This document shows positions 47,009-56,651 of a stretch of 64,000 bases of DNA, piece by piece. Numbering within the stretch: position 1 is the stretch's first letter; each line of letters starts with the position of its first letter. Source of the DNA: Bordetella petrii (lineage in GTDB: Bacteria; Pseudomonadota; Gammaproteobacteria; Burkholderiales; Burkholderiaceae_B); assembly GCF_017356245.1 (NCBI RefSeq), contig NZ_JAFMZZ010000001.1, positions 3,599,601-3,663,600 on the forward strand, written 5' to 3'. The notes under the pieces were generated by a model. The model was given only the letters and a program-made list of their open reading frames with translations, did not search any database and was not told the origin of the DNA. The position numbers and the translations under genes were made by a program.

Positions 47009-48178
47009 CTAGTTGCGCGAGGCCCCGTCGATCAAGTGGCGTTTCAGGAAAGGGGAAGCGTCGACCCATTGCATGCCGGCATTGCGCAGCCAGGCCAGCG
47101 GCGCGGCACGTGTGCCGAACAGACGATACAGGCCATCGGTGGCCAGGCGCATGGCGAATACCGATTCGGCGCGGGCCCGTTGATAGCGGCGCAGCACGCG
47201 GGCATCGCCGGCCGTGCGGTAGGGTTCGCGGCCGGCCACCGCGCGGGCCAGGGCTTCGACATCGCCCAGGCCCAGATTGAGCCCCTGCCCGGCCAGCGGG
47301 TGCACGCGATGCGCCGCATCGCCCGCCAGCGCGATGCCGGGGGCCGTCATGCGGGCCTGGTCGAGGGTAAGCGGAAAGCCGTGCAGCTTGCTGCGCATGC
47401 GCAACCGGCCCAGGCGCCCCTGGGCGGCATGCGCCAGCAGCTGCTCGAGCTGCGCCGCCTGGGCCTCGGGGGCCAGGGCCTGCAAGGACTGGGCCTGCGC
47501 GTTGCGCATGGACCAGACCATCGACACCTGCGGCCCGGCCGAAGTATCGGGCAGGGGCAGCAGGGCCAGCACGCCGTCGTCGCGGAACCACTGGAAGGCG
47601 GTGCCATGATGCGCGAGCTCGGCGTCCAGGTGCGCCACCAGGCCGGTGTCCTGGTAGGGCACCGAGGTATGCGGGATGCCGGCGGCCGTGCGCAGCGGCG
47701 AGGCCGCGCCATCGGCGCCGACGAACAGTTCGGCCCGCAACCATTCGCCCGAGCTGGTTTCCACCGCGCCATCGCGATAGCCCACGCAGCGTTCGGGCAG
47801 CCAGGGAATGCCGAACATGCGCACGGCCTGCATCAGCACGCGTTCGATTTCGCCGGACTCGACGATCCAGGCCAGCTGCGGCTGGGCGGCCTGCCAGGCG
47901 GTCAGGTCGACCCGGCCATCGGCGTCGCCGTGGATTTCCATGGCCTGCACGGGCATGATGCGCGCCGCGGGCATGGCATCCCAGACACCCAGCTCGGCCA
48001 GAAAGCGCTGGCTGGCCGGCGAAATGGCGTAGACCCTCGGGTGGTAGGCGTCGGGATCGGCGGCGGGCACGGTGGCGGCGGGCGCCAGCAGGGCCACCCG
48101 CTGCCCGCGCCGCGCCAGGGCCAGCGCGCTGGCCAGGCCGACGATGCCGGCTCCGCAGACGACGATCTGGTGAGTCAT
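47009..48178 (-). CDS. UbiH/VisC-family FAD-dependent hydroxylase
   Basis: A 389-residue flavin monooxygenase of the ubiquinone-hydroxylase family. The FAD fold is IVVCGAGIVGLASALALARR (residues 5-24); GADGAASPLR near 167 is the DG motif, and LAGDAAHRVHPLAGQGLNLG (near 283) is the family signature. It likely hydroxylates the ring in ubiquinone synthesis, though which position (UbiH, UbiF, UbiI or a non-ubiquinone role) cannot be told. The start overlaps the mltA stop by 4 bp. Confidence 0.9.
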   Translation of the reverse strand: MTHQIVVCGAGIVGLASALALARRGQRVALLAPAATVPAADPDAYHPRVYAISPASQRFLAELGVWDAMPAARIMPVQAMEIHGDADGRVDLTAWQAAQPQLAWIVESGEIERVLMQAVRMFGIPWLPERCVGYRDGAVETSSGEWLRAELFVGADGAASPLRTAAGIPHTSVPYQDTGLVAHLDAELAHHGTAFQWFRDDGVLALLPLPDTSAGPQVSMVWSMRNAQAQSLQALAPEAQAAQLEQLLAHAAQGRLGRLRMRSKLHGFPLTLDQARMTAPGIALAGDAAHRVHPLAGQGLNLGLGDVEALARAVAGREPYRTAGDARVLRRYQRARAESVFAMRLATDGLYRLFGTRAAPLAWLRNAGMQWVDASPFLKRHLIDGASRN

Positions 48179-49467
48179 CGCGCGCTGGGCTCCCCGGCCT
48201 GCTTGGGCCACAGCACCCACATCTGGCCGCGCTGCTTCATGCGGCCGGCCAGGGCGCCGGCCTCTTCGCCATAGCCCCAGTAGAAGTCGGCACGCGCCGC
48301 GCCGCGGATGGCCGTGCCCGTGTCCTGGGCGAACACCAGGCGCTGCAGCGGCCGGTCGGATGCCGGCCAGGTGGTGGCCAGGTACACGGGCGTGCCCAGC
48401 GGCACGAAACCGGTATCCACGGCAATGGCGCGGCGCGGCGCCAGCGGAATGCCGTAGGCGCCCTTGGGCCCCAGTTCGGGATCGACCACGGCCTCTTCGC
48501 GGAAGAACACCACGGCCGGATTGGCGTTGAGCATTTCGGGCACCCGGCCCGGGTTGCGCTGCGCCCAGGCGCGGATGTTCTGCATCGAGGCCTGGTCGGC
48601 GCGCAGCTCGCCCTGCGCGATCAGCCAGCGGCCGATCGATGCATACGGCTGGCCGTTGTGGTCGGCGTAGGCCAACCGGATGGTGGTGCCGGCGTCGGGG
48701 CCGTCGGTCAAGAGCACGCGGCCCGAGCCCTGCACCTGCAGGAAGAAGTTGTCGACCGGGTTGTCGATCCAGACGATGGCCGGCGGCCGCTGGCCCGAGG
48801 ATTCGATGGCGGCGCGGGTGTCGTACGGCACTACGCGCTTGCCCACCAGCTTGCCGCGCACCCGCTTGCCCGCCAGTTCGGGATACACCGCCCCCAGGTC
48901 GATGGTGAGCAGGTCGTCGGGCACGGCATACAGCGGCCATTGGTAGGCCCCGCCCTGCCGGCGCGAGCCGCGCACCAGCGGTTCGTAATAGCCGGTGACC
49001 GTATTGGCGGCCGGACGGTTGTCGGCGCCGTTCAGGCGCCACGGCTGCAGGTATGTTTGCAGGAACTGGCGCACGGCGGCGGCGTCGGCGGGCGCGCGGG
49101 CGGGGTCGGCCGCCGCCGCGCAGACCGGCTGCCAGGCGCGCGGCGTGGCGCGCGCCGGCGCCGCCAGGTTGCCGCTGGTGGGCCGCATCAGGCCCTTGCA
49201 ATTGCGGATGAACAGCGGCCAGAACTGCGACAGGTCGTCGCCCGACCAGCCCGGCAGGTCGGCCCAATTGGCCCGCTGGAAGCGGCCGCCCAGCGTGCGC
49301 GCGGGGGTGTCGCGCAGGGCCGACAGCGGCGGCACCACCAGCGGCCCCGTGACGGAGGGCGCGGCGGCGCCGGGCTGGCCCGGCTGCCCGGACTCGGGCG
49401 GGACTTCGGACAGGCTGCATGCCGCCAGCAGCGGCGGCAGGCACAACAGGCTAAGGAAACGCTTCAT
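48175..49467 (-). CDS. mltA: Membrane-bound lytic murein transglycosylase A
   Basis: A 430-residue outer-membrane lipoprotein. The lipobox is LLAACS, with Cys at residue 16. The MltA domain follows (NTVTGYYEPLVRGSRRQGG; IDNPVDNFFLQVQGSG), and the C-terminal 3D domain holds VFAQDTGTAIRGAARADFYW with the catalytic Asp in DTG. It cuts peptidoglycan glycan strands with formation of 1,6-anhydro ends. The gene lies 34 bp after apaG and overlaps the hydroxylase start by ATGA. Confidence 0.95.
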   Translation of the reverse strand: MKRFLSLLCLPPLLAACSLSEVPPESGQPGQPGAAAPSVTGPLVVPPLSALRDTPARTLGGRFQRANWADLPGWSGDDLSQFWPLFIRNCKGLMRPTSGNLAAPARATPRAWQPVCAAAADPARAPADAAAVRQFLQTYLQPWRLNGADNRPAANTVTGYYEPLVRGSRRQGGAYQWPLYAVPDDLLTIDLGAVYPELAGKRVRGKLVGKRVVPYDTRAAIESSGQRPPAIVWIDNPVDNFFLQVQGSGRVLLTDGPDAGTTIRLAYADHNGQPYASIGRWLIAQGELRADQASMQNIRAWAQRNPGRVPEMLNANPAVVFFREEAVVDPELGPKGAYGIPLAPRRAIAVDTGFVPLGTPVYLATTWPASDRPLQRLVFAQDTGTAIRGAARADFYWGYGEEAGALAGRMKQRGQMWVLWPKQAGEPSAR

Positions 49468-49501
49468 AAACCGTGACAGGGAAAAAGCGGCATGCCGGGC
49501 A

Positions 49502-49876
49502 TCAGTGCAGGGTGCGCGGCATGGCCAGCAGGAATTCGGTAATGGGCACCTCGAACGGGATGCCGTTCTCGCCCACGCAATGGTAAGTGCCGCGCATGGT
49601 GCCCACAGGCGTGTTCAGCGGACAGCCGCTGGTGTATTCGAAGGTTTCGCCGGGCGCCAGCAGCGGCTGCTGGCCCACCACGCCCAGGCCGCGCACTTCC
49701 TGGACGCGCTGGTTGCCGTCGGTGATGATCCAGTGGCGGCTGATGACCTGCGCGGGATGCTCGCCCGTATTGGTGATGCGCACGGTATAGGCGAACACAT
49801 ACTGCTGTTCGGCGGGATCGGACTGCTCGGGCACGAAGCGCGGAGCGACGGTGACGGTCAGGTCGTACGGTTTCAA
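49502..49876 (-). CDS. apaG: ApaG (Co2+/Mg2+ efflux-associated DUF525 protein)
   Basis: A 124-residue ApaG protein, the family's usual length when the TTG at 49876 is used as start (GGGAAAGG lies just upstream). Motifs are FAYTVRITNTGEHPAQVISR, RHWIITDGNQRVQEVRG and YTSGCPLNTPVGTMRGTY. The biochemical role is unclear; deletion phenotypes elsewhere concern metal resistance. It starts the run apaG-mltA-ubiH-like-dsbC-like-dehydrogenase and diverges from rpe. Confidence 0.93.
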   Translation of the reverse strand: MKPYDLTVTVAPRFVPEQSDPAEQQYVFAYTVRITNTGEHPAQVISRHWIITDGNQRVQEVRGLGVVGQQPLLAPGETFEYTSGCPLNTPVGTMRGTYHCVGENGIPFEVPITEFLLAMPRTLH

Positions 49877-49980
49877 GGGCCTTTCCCGGTGGGCACTGGG
49901 CGGTTGAGCGGCGTGCCGCGCGGCCGGCGGGGCCGGGCCAGGCGGCATTCAGGTGCGGCAAACTACAATAATGGCACATT

Positions 49981-50712
49981 ATGCCCGCGGAAACCCCGAT
50001 CATCATGCCCACTGCAGCCCCGGCCGCCACCCGCATCGCCCCCAGCATCCTGTCCGCGGACTTCGCCCGCCTGGGCGAAGAGGTGCGCAACGTCGTCGCC
50101 GCCGGCGCCGACTGGATCCATTTCGACGTCATGGACAACCATTACGTGCCCAATCTGACCATCGGGCCGATGGTATGCGCCGCGATCCGGCCGCACGTGC
50201 AGGTGCCCATCGACGTGCACCTGATGGTCGAGCCGGTGGACGAACTGGTGCCGCAATTCGCCAAGGCGGGCGCCAACATCATTACCTTCCACCCCGAGGC
50301 CTCGCGCCACGTGCATCGCACCCTGTCGCTGATCCGCGACCACGGCTGCAAGGCCGGGCTGGCATTCAACCCGGCCAGCCCGCTCGACGCCATGGATCAC
50401 GTCATGGACCTGCTGGACGTGGTGCTGCTGATGTCGGTGAACCCGGGCTTCGGCGGCCAGAGCTTCATTCCGGCCACGCTGCACAAGCTGCGCGACGCCC
50501 GCGCGCGCATCGACCGCTGGATGCAGGCGGGCGGCCAGCCCATCCTGCTCGAGGTCGACGGCGGCGTCAAAGTCGACAATATCGCGCAGATCCGTGCGGC
50601 GGGCGCCGACACGTTCGTGGCCGGCTCGGCCATTTTCGGCCAGCCCGACTACGCGGCGGTCATCCAGTCCTTGCGCGGCGAGATCGCCAAGGCCGGAACC
50701 CTGTCCGCCTGA
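49981..50712 (+). CDS. rpe: Ribulose-phosphate 3-epimerase
   Basis: A 243-residue TIM-barrel enzyme of the pentose phosphate and Calvin pathways that interconverts ribulose- and xylulose-5-phosphate. Motifs: [54 protein letters not shown] and LEVDGGVK. The start may instead be ATG 50005 (235 residues), since a TACAAT at 49964-49969 would put the transcript start near 49976 and leave no leader for 49981. It is followed by gph after 7 bp. Confidence 0.96.
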   Translation: MPAETPIIMPTAAPAATRIAPSILSADFARLGEEVRNVVAAGADWIHFDVMDNHYVPNLTIGPMVCAAIRPHVQVPIDVHLMVEPVDELVPQFAKAGANIITFHPEASRHVHRTLSLIRDHGCKAGLAFNPASPLDAMDHVMDLLDVVLLMSVNPGFGGQSFIPATLHKLRDARARIDRWMQAGGQPILLEVDGGVKVDNIAQIRAAGADTFVAGSAIFGQPDYAAVIQSLRGEIAKAGTLSA

Positions 50713-50719
50713 GGCCCCC

Positions 50720-51436
50720 ATGACCGCTTTCCACGCCGTGCTGCTCGACCTGGACGGAACCCTGCTCGACTCCATTCCCGACCTGGCCCACGCGGCCAAC
50801 GCCATGCGCATCGAACTCGGCATGACGGCCCTGCGCGAAGAAGTGGTGGCCACGTTCGTAGGCAAGGGGGTCGACAACCTGGTGCGCCGCGCCCTGGCCG
50901 GCTCGCTGCACGACGCCGACCCCGATCCGGCCCTGTTCGCCCGGGGGCGCGAATCGTTCTACCGGCACTACCACCTGGTCAACGGCGACAAGGCCACTGT
51001 GTTCGACGGCGTGATCGACGGGCTGAAAGCCATGCGCGACCAGGGCCTGAAGCTGGCCGTGGTTACCAACAAGCCCACGGAATTCACCCTGCCCCTGCTG
51101 CAGCGCACCGGCCTGGCCGGCTTTTTCCAGGAAGTGGTGTGCGGCGACACCTGCGCGCGCCGCAAGCCCGACCCCGACCAGATGCTGTACGTGTGCGAGC
51201 GCCTGGGCGTGTCTCCGGCCCAGGCGGTGGCCATCGGCGACTCCATCAACGACGCCCAGGCGGGCCGCGCCGCGGGCGTGCATGTGCTGGCCGTCCCGTA
51301 CGGTTACAACGAAGGCCAGGACGTGCACGGACTGGATGTCGATGGTATAGTTGGCAACATTGCCGAAGCGGCCCGGTGGATTGCCCTCTGGAACGCCGAC
51401 CGGCAATTTTCTTCATTGCACAAACCCGTCAAATGA
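50720..51436 (+). CDS. gph: Phosphoglycolate phosphatase
   Basis: A 238-residue HAD-superfamily phosphatase that hydrolyses 2-phosphoglycolate formed in DNA-damage repair or by Rubisco. Motif I is LLDLDGTLLDSIPDL (residues 7-21), motif II LAVVTNKPTEF near 115, and motif IV VAIGDSINDAQAGRAAG near 170. The stop codon overlaps the ATG of the trp leader peptide (ATGA at 51433-51436), tying gph to the trp genes. Confidence 0.94.
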   Translation: MTAFHAVLLDLDGTLLDSIPDLAHAANAMRIELGMTALREEVVATFVGKGVDNLVRRALAGSLHDADPDPALFARGRESFYRHYHLVNGDKATVFDGVIDGLKAMRDQGLKLAVVTNKPTEFTLPLLQRTGLAGFFQEVVCGDTCARRKPDPDQMLYVCERLGVSPAQAVAIGDSINDAQAGRAAGVHVLAVPYGYNEGQDVHGLDVDGIVGNIAEAARWIALWNADRQFSSLHKPVK

Positions 51437-51507
51437 ACGCTCGCCCCTTGAACCAAATGCGCAACGCCTCGTGGCGTTGGTGGCGTTTGTCTTCCGGGTG
51501 GCGATGA
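51433..51507 (+). CDS. trpL: Tryptophan operon leader peptide
   Basis: A 24-codon open frame, too short for usual gene finders: MNARPLNQ, then MRNASWRWWRLSSGWR. Four Trp codons (51472, 51478, 51481, 51499) in the last eleven codons are very unlikely by chance, since Trp is rare. It starts inside the gph stop and is followed by a terminator, then trpE. Ribosome stalling at the Trp codons would let the operon be read. Confidence 0.9.
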   Translation: MNARPLNQMRNASWRWWRLSSGWR

Positions 51508-51569
51508 TTCCCTTCCCGGCCCTGGACGCATCTGCCGCCTAGTGCCGAAGCTGTATGAAAAACAGCGCC

Positions 51570-51604
51570 AAAGCCCGGAACCGCAACTGGACCGGGCTTT
51601 TTTG
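51570..51604 (+). terminator. trp attenuator (intrinsic terminator)
   Basis: AAAGCCCGG (51570-51578) pairs with CCGGGCTTT (51592-51600) around a 13-base loop, followed by TTTTGTTGT. Located 44 bp upstream of trpE and after the Trp-rich leader. A competing pair exists: TTCCGGG (51492-51498, inside trpL) with CCCGGAA (51574-51580). A ribosome stalled at the first Trp pair might partly cover that site, so the exact antiterminator is not settled. Confidence 0.9.
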
Positions 51605-51647
51605 TTGTGTGCCTGGTCCGTAGACCCAAAAAACCCACGAGACCCAC

Positions 51648-53168
51648 ATGACCGAAATCGAATTCAACGCACTGGCCGCCCAGGGGTACAACCGCATTCC
51701 GCTGGTAGCCGAGACCTACGCCGACCTGGACACGCCGCTGGCCATCTACCTGAAGCTGGCCCACAGCGGCCCGCAGGGCGGCCGCATGAGCTGCCTGATG
51801 GAGTCGGTGGTGGGCGGCGAACGCTTCGGCCGCTATTCGTTCATCGGCCTGCCGGCCCGCGTGGTGATCCGCGCCAGCGGCACCACCACCGAAGTGCTGC
51901 GCGATGGGCAGGTTGTCGAAACGCACGCCGGCGACCCCCTGGCATTCATCGAGCAGTACCAGGCCCGTTTCAAGGTGGCCCTGCGGCCCGGCATGCCGCG
52001 CTTCTGCGGCGGCCTGGCCGGCTACTTCGGCTACGACACCGTGCGGCACATCGAACCGCGCCTGGGGCCGGCGGTCAAGCCCTTTCCGGCGGGCATGGAC
52101 GGCGGCACGCCCGACATCATGCTGATGCACGTCGATGAACTGGTCATCGTCGACAACCTGGCCGGCCGCACCTACCTGATGGTGTATGCCGACCCCACCC
52201 AGCCCGAAGCGTACAGCCGCGCCCAGCGCCGCCTGCTGGAGCTGCGCGGCCGCCTGCGCCGCCCGGTGGACATTCCGTACAGCCACGCCAGCATGCAGAC
52301 CGACGAGCAGCGTGACTTCAAGAAAGAAGACTACCTGGCCGCCGTGCGCCGGGCCAAGGAATACATCGCCGCCGGCGACCTGATGCAGGTGCAGGTGGGC
52401 CAGGTGATTTCCAAGCCGTTCCGCGACGCCCCGCTGTCGCTGTACCGCGCGCTGCGCTCGCTGAACCCGTCGCCCTACATGTACTTCTGGAATTTCGGCG
52501 ACTTCCAGGTGGTGGGCTCGTCGCCCGAGATCCTGGTGCGCCAGGAACAGGTCAACGACAACGGCGCGGCCAAGTCGCAGGTCACCATCCGCCCCCTGGC
52601 CGGCACGCGCAAGCGCGGCTCGACGCCCGAGCAGGACCTGGCCCTGGCCGAAGAACTGCGCGCCGACCCCAAGGAAATCGCCGAGCACGTGATGCTGATC
52701 GACCTGGCGCGCAACGACGTGGGCCGGGTGGCCGAGGTGGGCTCGGTGAAGGTTACCGACACCATGACCATCGAGCGCTATTCCCATGTCATGCACCTGG
52801 TGTCGAACGTGGCCGGCAACCTGAATCCCGGCATGAGCAGCATGGACGTGCTGCGCGCGGCGTTCCCGGCCGGCACGCTGACCGGCGCCCCCAAGGTGCG
52901 GGCCATGGAAATCATCGACGAGCTCGAACCCGTGCGCCGCGGCATCTACGGCGGCGCGGCCGGCTACCTGAGCTACGGCGGCGAAATGGACGTGGCCATC
53001 GCCATCCGCACCGGCGTCATCAAGAACGGCATGCTGTATGTGCAGGCCGCCGCCGGCATCGTGGCCGACTCGAACCCCGAGCTCGAATGGGCCGAGACCG
53101 AGGCCAAGGCGCGCGCCGTGCTGCGCGCGGCCGAACAGGTGCAGCACGGCCTGGACGAGCCCATCTGA
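51648..53168 (+). CDS. trpE: Anthranilate synthase component I
   Basis: A 506-residue synthase of tryptophan biosynthesis, making anthranilate from chorismate and ammonia. The N-terminal feedback element is present as [17 protein letters not shown] (near residue 48), the place where Trp binds. The chorismate-binding half reads [21 protein letters not shown] and [22 protein letters not shown] (here [16 protein letters not shown]), ending with [14 protein letters not shown]. It is the first gene after the attenuator. Confidence 0.97.
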   Translation: MTEIEFNALAAQGYNRIPLVAETYADLDTPLAIYLKLAHSGPQGGRMSCLMESVVGGERFGRYSFIGLPARVVIRASGTTTEVLRDGQVVETHAGDPLAFIEQYQARFKVALRPGMPRFCGGLAGYFGYDTVRHIEPRLGPAVKPFPAGMDGGTPDIMLMHVDELVIVDNLAGRTYLMVYADPTQPEAYSRAQRRLLELRGRLRRPVDIPYSHASMQTDEQRDFKKEDYLAAVRRAKEYIAAGDLMQVQVGQVISKPFRDAPLSLYRALRSLNPSPYMYFWNFGDFQVVGSSPEILVRQEQVNDNGAAKSQVTIRPLAGTRKRGSTPEQDLALAEELRADPKEIAEHVMLIDLARNDVGRVAEVGSVKVTDTMTIERYSHVMHLVSNVAGNLNPGMSSMDVLRAAFPAGTLTGAPKVRAMEIIDELEPVRRGIYGGAAGYLSYGGEMDVAIAIRTGVIKNGMLYVQAAAGIVADSNPELEWAETEAKARAVLRAAEQVQHGLDEPI

Positions 53169-53232
53169 ACCCGCCGTCCCGTACCGCCACCCCGAACCCA
53201 GCGACCGCGCAACCCATTTACGCAGGTGCCCC

Positions 53233-53799
53233 ATGCTCTTGATGCTAGATAACTACGATTCTTTTACCTACAACCTGGTGCAGTACTTCGGCGAATTGGG
53301 CGAAGACGTGCGGGTGGCCCGCAACGACCAGATAACGCTGGATGAAATCGCCGCCCTGAAGCCCGACCGCATCTGCGTGTCGCCCGGCCCGTGCTCGCCG
53401 GCCGAGGCCGGCGTGTCGGTGGCGCTGATCCAGCGCTTTGCCGGCCAGGTGCCGATCCTGGGCGTGTGCCTGGGCCACCAGGCCATCGGCGCGGCCTATG
53501 GCGGCGATATCGTGCGCGCGCAGCAGATCATGCACGGCAAGACGGTGCGGATCACGCACCAGGGCACCGACGTCTTCGCCGGCCTGCCCTCGCCCTACAC
53601 GGCGATCCGCTACAACTCGCTGACCATCGCGCCCGACACGCTGCCCGACTGCCTGGAAGTGACCGCCACGGCGCCCGACGGCGACATCATGGGCGTGCGC
53701 CACAAGACGCTGCCCCTGTACGGAGTACAGTTCCATCCCGAGTCCATGCTGAGCGAACACGGGCATGACCTGCTGCGCAATTTCCTGAATATCCGATAA
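53233..53799 (+). CDS. trpG: Anthranilate synthase component II (glutamine amidotransferase)
   Basis: A 188-residue class I amidotransferase that supplies ammonia to TrpE. It begins [20 protein letters not shown]. The catalytic Cys is in [12 protein letters not shown] near residue 79, and the His-Glu pair in [14 protein letters not shown] near 169. ATG 53233 sits 64 bp after trpE. The protein may also serve folate synthesis (PabA role), as is known elsewhere; this is not shown here. Confidence 0.96.
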   Translation: MLLMLDNYDSFTYNLVQYFGELGEDVRVARNDQITLDEIAALKPDRICVSPGPCSPAEAGVSVALIQRFAGQVPILGVCLGHQAIGAAYGGDIVRAQQIMHGKTVRITHQGTDVFAGLPSPYTAIRYNSLTIAPDTLPDCLEVTATAPDGDIMGVRHKTLPLYGVQFHPESMLSEHGHDLLRNFLNIR

Positions 53800-53814
53800 A
53801 AAGGGGACAACACC

Positions 53815-54846
53815 ATGACCATCGCGCCCGCCGAAGCCCTGACGCGCTGCATTGAGCACCGCGAGATTTTCCACGACGAAATGCTGCACCTGATGCGCAT
53901 GCTGATGCGCGGCGAAATGTCGCCGCAGATTGCCAGCGCGCTGCTGATGGGGCTGCGCGTCAAGAAGGAAACCGTTGGCGAGATCACCGCGGCGGCGCAG
54001 GTCATGCGCGAGTTCGCCACCCCGGTCGTCACGCCCAATCCGCAAGACCTGCTGGACATGTGCGGCACCGGCGGCGACGGCAGCCACACGTTCAACATAT
54101 CGACCACCGCCATGTTCGTGGCGGCCGCCGCCGGCGTGCCGATCGCCAAGCACGGCGGGCGCAGCGCGTCGTCGTCGTCGGGCAGCGCCGACGTGCTGGA
54201 AGCCCTGGGCGCCAACCTGGTGCTCAGCCCCGAACAGGTGGCCGAATGCATCCAGGCCACCGGCATCGGTTTCATGTTCGCCCCGGCCCACCACAGCGCC
54301 ATGAAAAACGTCGCGCCGGTGCGCAAGGAACTGGGCGTGCGCACGATTTTCAACATCCTGGGGCCGCTGACCAATCCGGCCAATGCCGCCAACCAGCTGA
54401 TGGGCGTGTTCCACCCCGACCTGGTCGGCATCCAGGTGCGCGTGCTGCAGCGACTGGGCTCGCGCCACGTGCTGATCGTGCACGGCAAAGACGGCATGGA
54501 CGAGGCTTCGCTGGGCAGCGCCACCCTGGTGGGCGAACTGAAGGACGGCGAAATCCGCGAATACGAGATCCACCCTGAAGACTACGGCCTCTCGATGGTG
54601 TCTAATCGAGGCATCAAGGTGGCCAACCGCGAGGAATCGCGTGAACTTGTCATCCAGGCGCTGGACAATGTCGAAGGCGTCGCCCGCGACATCGTCGCCC
54701 TGAACGCGGGGCTGGCCATCTATGCTGGCAACAAGGCCGACACCATCGGCCAGGCCCTGTCGCTGGCCTTTGAAACGATTTCTAACGGCTCGGCCCGCGC
54801 CAAGCTGGAAGAGTTCTGCGCATATACCCGGAAATTCCAGAAATGA
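53815..54846 (+). CDS. trpD: Anthranilate phosphoribosyltransferase
   Basis: A 343-residue enzyme that joins anthranilate to PRPP. Hallmarks are the [14 protein letters not shown] loop near residue 84 (PRPP binding), [21 protein letters not shown] at about 113, and [19 protein letters not shown] near 181. Length is standard. ATGA overlap with trpC gives coupled translation; trpG lies 15 bp before. Confidence 0.97.
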   Translation: MTIAPAEALTRCIEHREIFHDEMLHLMRMLMRGEMSPQIASALLMGLRVKKETVGEITAAAQVMREFATPVVTPNPQDLLDMCGTGGDGSHTFNISTTAMFVAAAAGVPIAKHGGRSASSSSGSADVLEALGANLVLSPEQVAECIQATGIGFMFAPAHHSAMKNVAPVRKELGVRTIFNILGPLTNPANAANQLMGVFHPDLVGIQVRVLQRLGSRHVLIVHGKDGMDEASLGSATLVGELKDGEIREYEIHPEDYGLSMVSNRGIKVANREESRELVIQALDNVEGVARDIVALNAGLAIYAGNKADTIGQALSLAFETISNGSARAKLEEFCAYTRKFQK

Positions 54847-55631
54847 ACGATATTCTTGCGAAGATCCTCGCCGTCAAGGCCGAGGAAGTCGCTACTGCCC
54901 GCCAGATGCGCAGCGAAGCCGAGCTGCTGCGCGAGGCGCAGGCCCGGCAGGACGTGCGCGGCTTCGCCCAGGCCATCGAAGACAGGATCGCCCAGGGCAA
55001 GGCCGGCGTCATCGCCGAAATCAAGAAAGCTTCGCCCTCGAAGGGCGTGCTGCGCGAAAACTTCGACCCCGCCGCCATCGCCGCCACCTACGCGGTGCAT
55101 GGCGCGGCCTGCCTGTCGGTGCTGACCGACGTGCAGTTCTTCCAGGGCTCGCACGACAACCTGCGGCGCGCCCGCGCGGCCTGCCCGCTGCCGGTGCTGC
55201 GCAAGGACTTCGTCATCGATCCCTACCAGGTGATTTCGGCGCGGGCCATGGGGGCCGACTGCGTGCTGCTGATCGTGGCAGCCCTGGCGCCGGCCCAGCT
55301 GCGCGAACTGGAAACCCTGGCCATGGAGCTGGGCATGGACGTGCTGGTCGAGGTGCACGACGCCAAGGAACTGGACGTGGCTCTCAGCCTGAAGACGCCC
55401 CTGCTGGGCATCAACAACCGCAACCTGCGCACCTTCGAGACCAGCCTGCAGAACACGCTGGACCTGCTGCCGCAGATTCCGGCCGGCAAGCGCGTCGTCA
55501 CCGAAAGCGGCATTCTGTCGTCCGACGACGTCAAGCTCATGCGCGGCCACCAGGTCGATGCCTTCCTGGTGGGCGAAGCCTTCATGCGCGCCGAAGACCC
55601 GGGGGTCGAACTGGCCCGCCTGATGGGCTGA
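54843..55631 (+). CDS. trpC: Indole-3-glycerol phosphate synthase
   Basis: A 262-residue single-domain TIM barrel that closes the indole ring. Motifs: [20 protein letters not shown] near residue 57 (Lys and Glu of the active site), [12 protein letters not shown] near 119, [13 protein letters not shown] near 188, and [13 protein letters not shown] near 219. It is not fused to TrpF. The rest of the trp pathway (trpF, trpB, trpA) is not in the window. Confidence 0.97.
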   Translation: MNDILAKILAVKAEEVATARQMRSEAELLREAQARQDVRGFAQAIEDRIAQGKAGVIAEIKKASPSKGVLRENFDPAAIAATYAVHGAACLSVLTDVQFFQGSHDNLRRARAACPLPVLRKDFVIDPYQVISARAMGADCVLLIVAALAPAQLRELETLAMELGMDVLVEVHDAKELDVALSLKTPLLGINNRNLRTFETSLQNTLDLLPQIPAGKRVVTESGILSSDDVKLMRGHQVDAFLVGEAFMRAEDPGVELARLMG

Positions 55632-55687
55632 AATGATGGTCCCGCCGCCGAAGCGCTGCGCGGTAAAACACTGACAGGAGAGCCGCC

Positions 55688-55855
55688 ATGAAACCGCTAC
55701 TGTCCCTGCTGTCGCTGATCGCCGCCGCGCTGCTGGTGGCCGGCTGCGCCAACGGCAACCATCAGCCCGGCCCGCCGCACCCGGGCGCGGTCAACCCGTA
55801 CAGCAATGGCGGGTTCCATGACGCGGGGCCGAACTACCCCGACACCGGGCGCTAG
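55688..55855 (+). CDS. Small lipoprotein, 55 residues
   Basis: A short gene with GGAG 6 bases before ATG. The signal peptide (LLSLLSLIAAALLVAGC) ends in a good lipobox LVAGC, with Cys at residue 20. The mature part is small, rich in Pro, Gly and Asn (NGNHQPGPPHPGAVNPYSNG), ending in DTGR. No family is recognised. It lies 56 bp after trpC and may be read through from it, or have its own promoter. It ends 9 bp before the converging SDR gene. Confidence 0.7.
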   Translation: MKPLLSLLSLIAAALLVAGCANGNHQPGPPHPGAVNPYSNGGFHDAGPNYPDTGR

Positions 55856-55864
55856 GCGCGGCGC

Positions 55865-56617
55865 CTACCTGCCGCCCGACACGTCGATGAACGAGCCGGT
55901 GGTGTAGCTGGCTTCGTCCGAGGCGAACCACATCACGGCGGCGGCCACCTCCTGGGCGGTGCCGCCGCGCTGCATCGGAATGGAACCGGCCACCCGGTCG
56001 ACGCGGCCCGGCTCGCCGCCGCTGGCATGCATCTCGGTGTAGATGGCGCCCGGCCGCACCGCGTTGACGCGGATGCCGTCGCCCGCCACTTCTTTCGACA
56101 GGCCGATGGTCAGGGTGTCCAGCGCGCCCTTGGAGGCGGCGTAATCCACATATTCGCCCGGCGACCCCAGCCGCGCCGCCATCGACGACACGTTGACGAT
56201 GGCGCCGCCGCGTCCGCCATGGCGCGGCGCCATGCGGCGCACCGCCTCGCGGCAGCAGACCAGCGCGCCCACCACGTTGGTGGCCAGGATGCGCGACACC
56301 CGCGCGGCATCCATGTCTTCGACGCGCATCTGAGTGTCCAGCACGCCGGCATTGTTCACCAGCGCATCGACGCGGCCCAGCTCGCGATCGACAGTCTGGA
56401 ACAGCTGCACGATCTGGGCCTCGTCGGCCACGTCGGCGGCAACGGCGATGGCCCGGCCGCCTTCGCCGTGGATGGCGCGCACGACTTCGTCGGCGGCATC
56501 GCGGCGCTGGCGATAGTTGACGCAGACCGCATAGCCGCGCTGCGCGGCCAGCCGGGCCACGGCCGCGCCTATGCCGCGGCTGGCGCCGGTGACGATCATG
56601 ACTTTATCCGAGGACAT
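55865..56617 (-). CDS. Short-chain dehydrogenase/reductase
   Basis: A 250-residue SDR. The nucleotide motif is TGASRGIGAAV near residue 10, NNAG (VNNAGV) near 89, the catalytic Ser in IVNVSSMAAR, and YVDYAASKG (Tyr-x-x-x-Lys) near 159. The C-terminus GSFIDVSGGR is family-typical. ATG 56617 has AGGAA about 8 bases upstream. The substrate is unknown. It follows the isomerase gene by 34 bp on the same strand. Confidence 0.93.
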   Translation of the reverse strand: MSSDKVMIVTGASRGIGAAVARLAAQRGYAVCVNYRQRRDAADEVVRAIHGEGGRAIAVAADVADEAQIVQLFQTVDRELGRVDALVNNAGVLDTQMRVEDMDAARVSRILATNVVGALVCCREAVRRMAPRHGGRGGAIVNVSSMAARLGSPGEYVDYAASKGALDTLTIGLSKEVAGDGIRVNAVRPGAIYTEMHASGGEPGRVDRVAGSIPMQRGGTAQEVAAAVMWFASDEASYTTGSFIDVSGGR

Positions 56618-56651
56618 GGCATGGTTCCTGAGAGTGGTTAGGGGGACGGCG

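Noticed and set aside
51492..51580. A full four-segment trp antiterminator model
   Set aside because: One 7-bp competing pair exists, but its left arm lies inside trpL close to the stall codons, so the classical 1:2/2:3/3:4 scheme could not be shown by eye.
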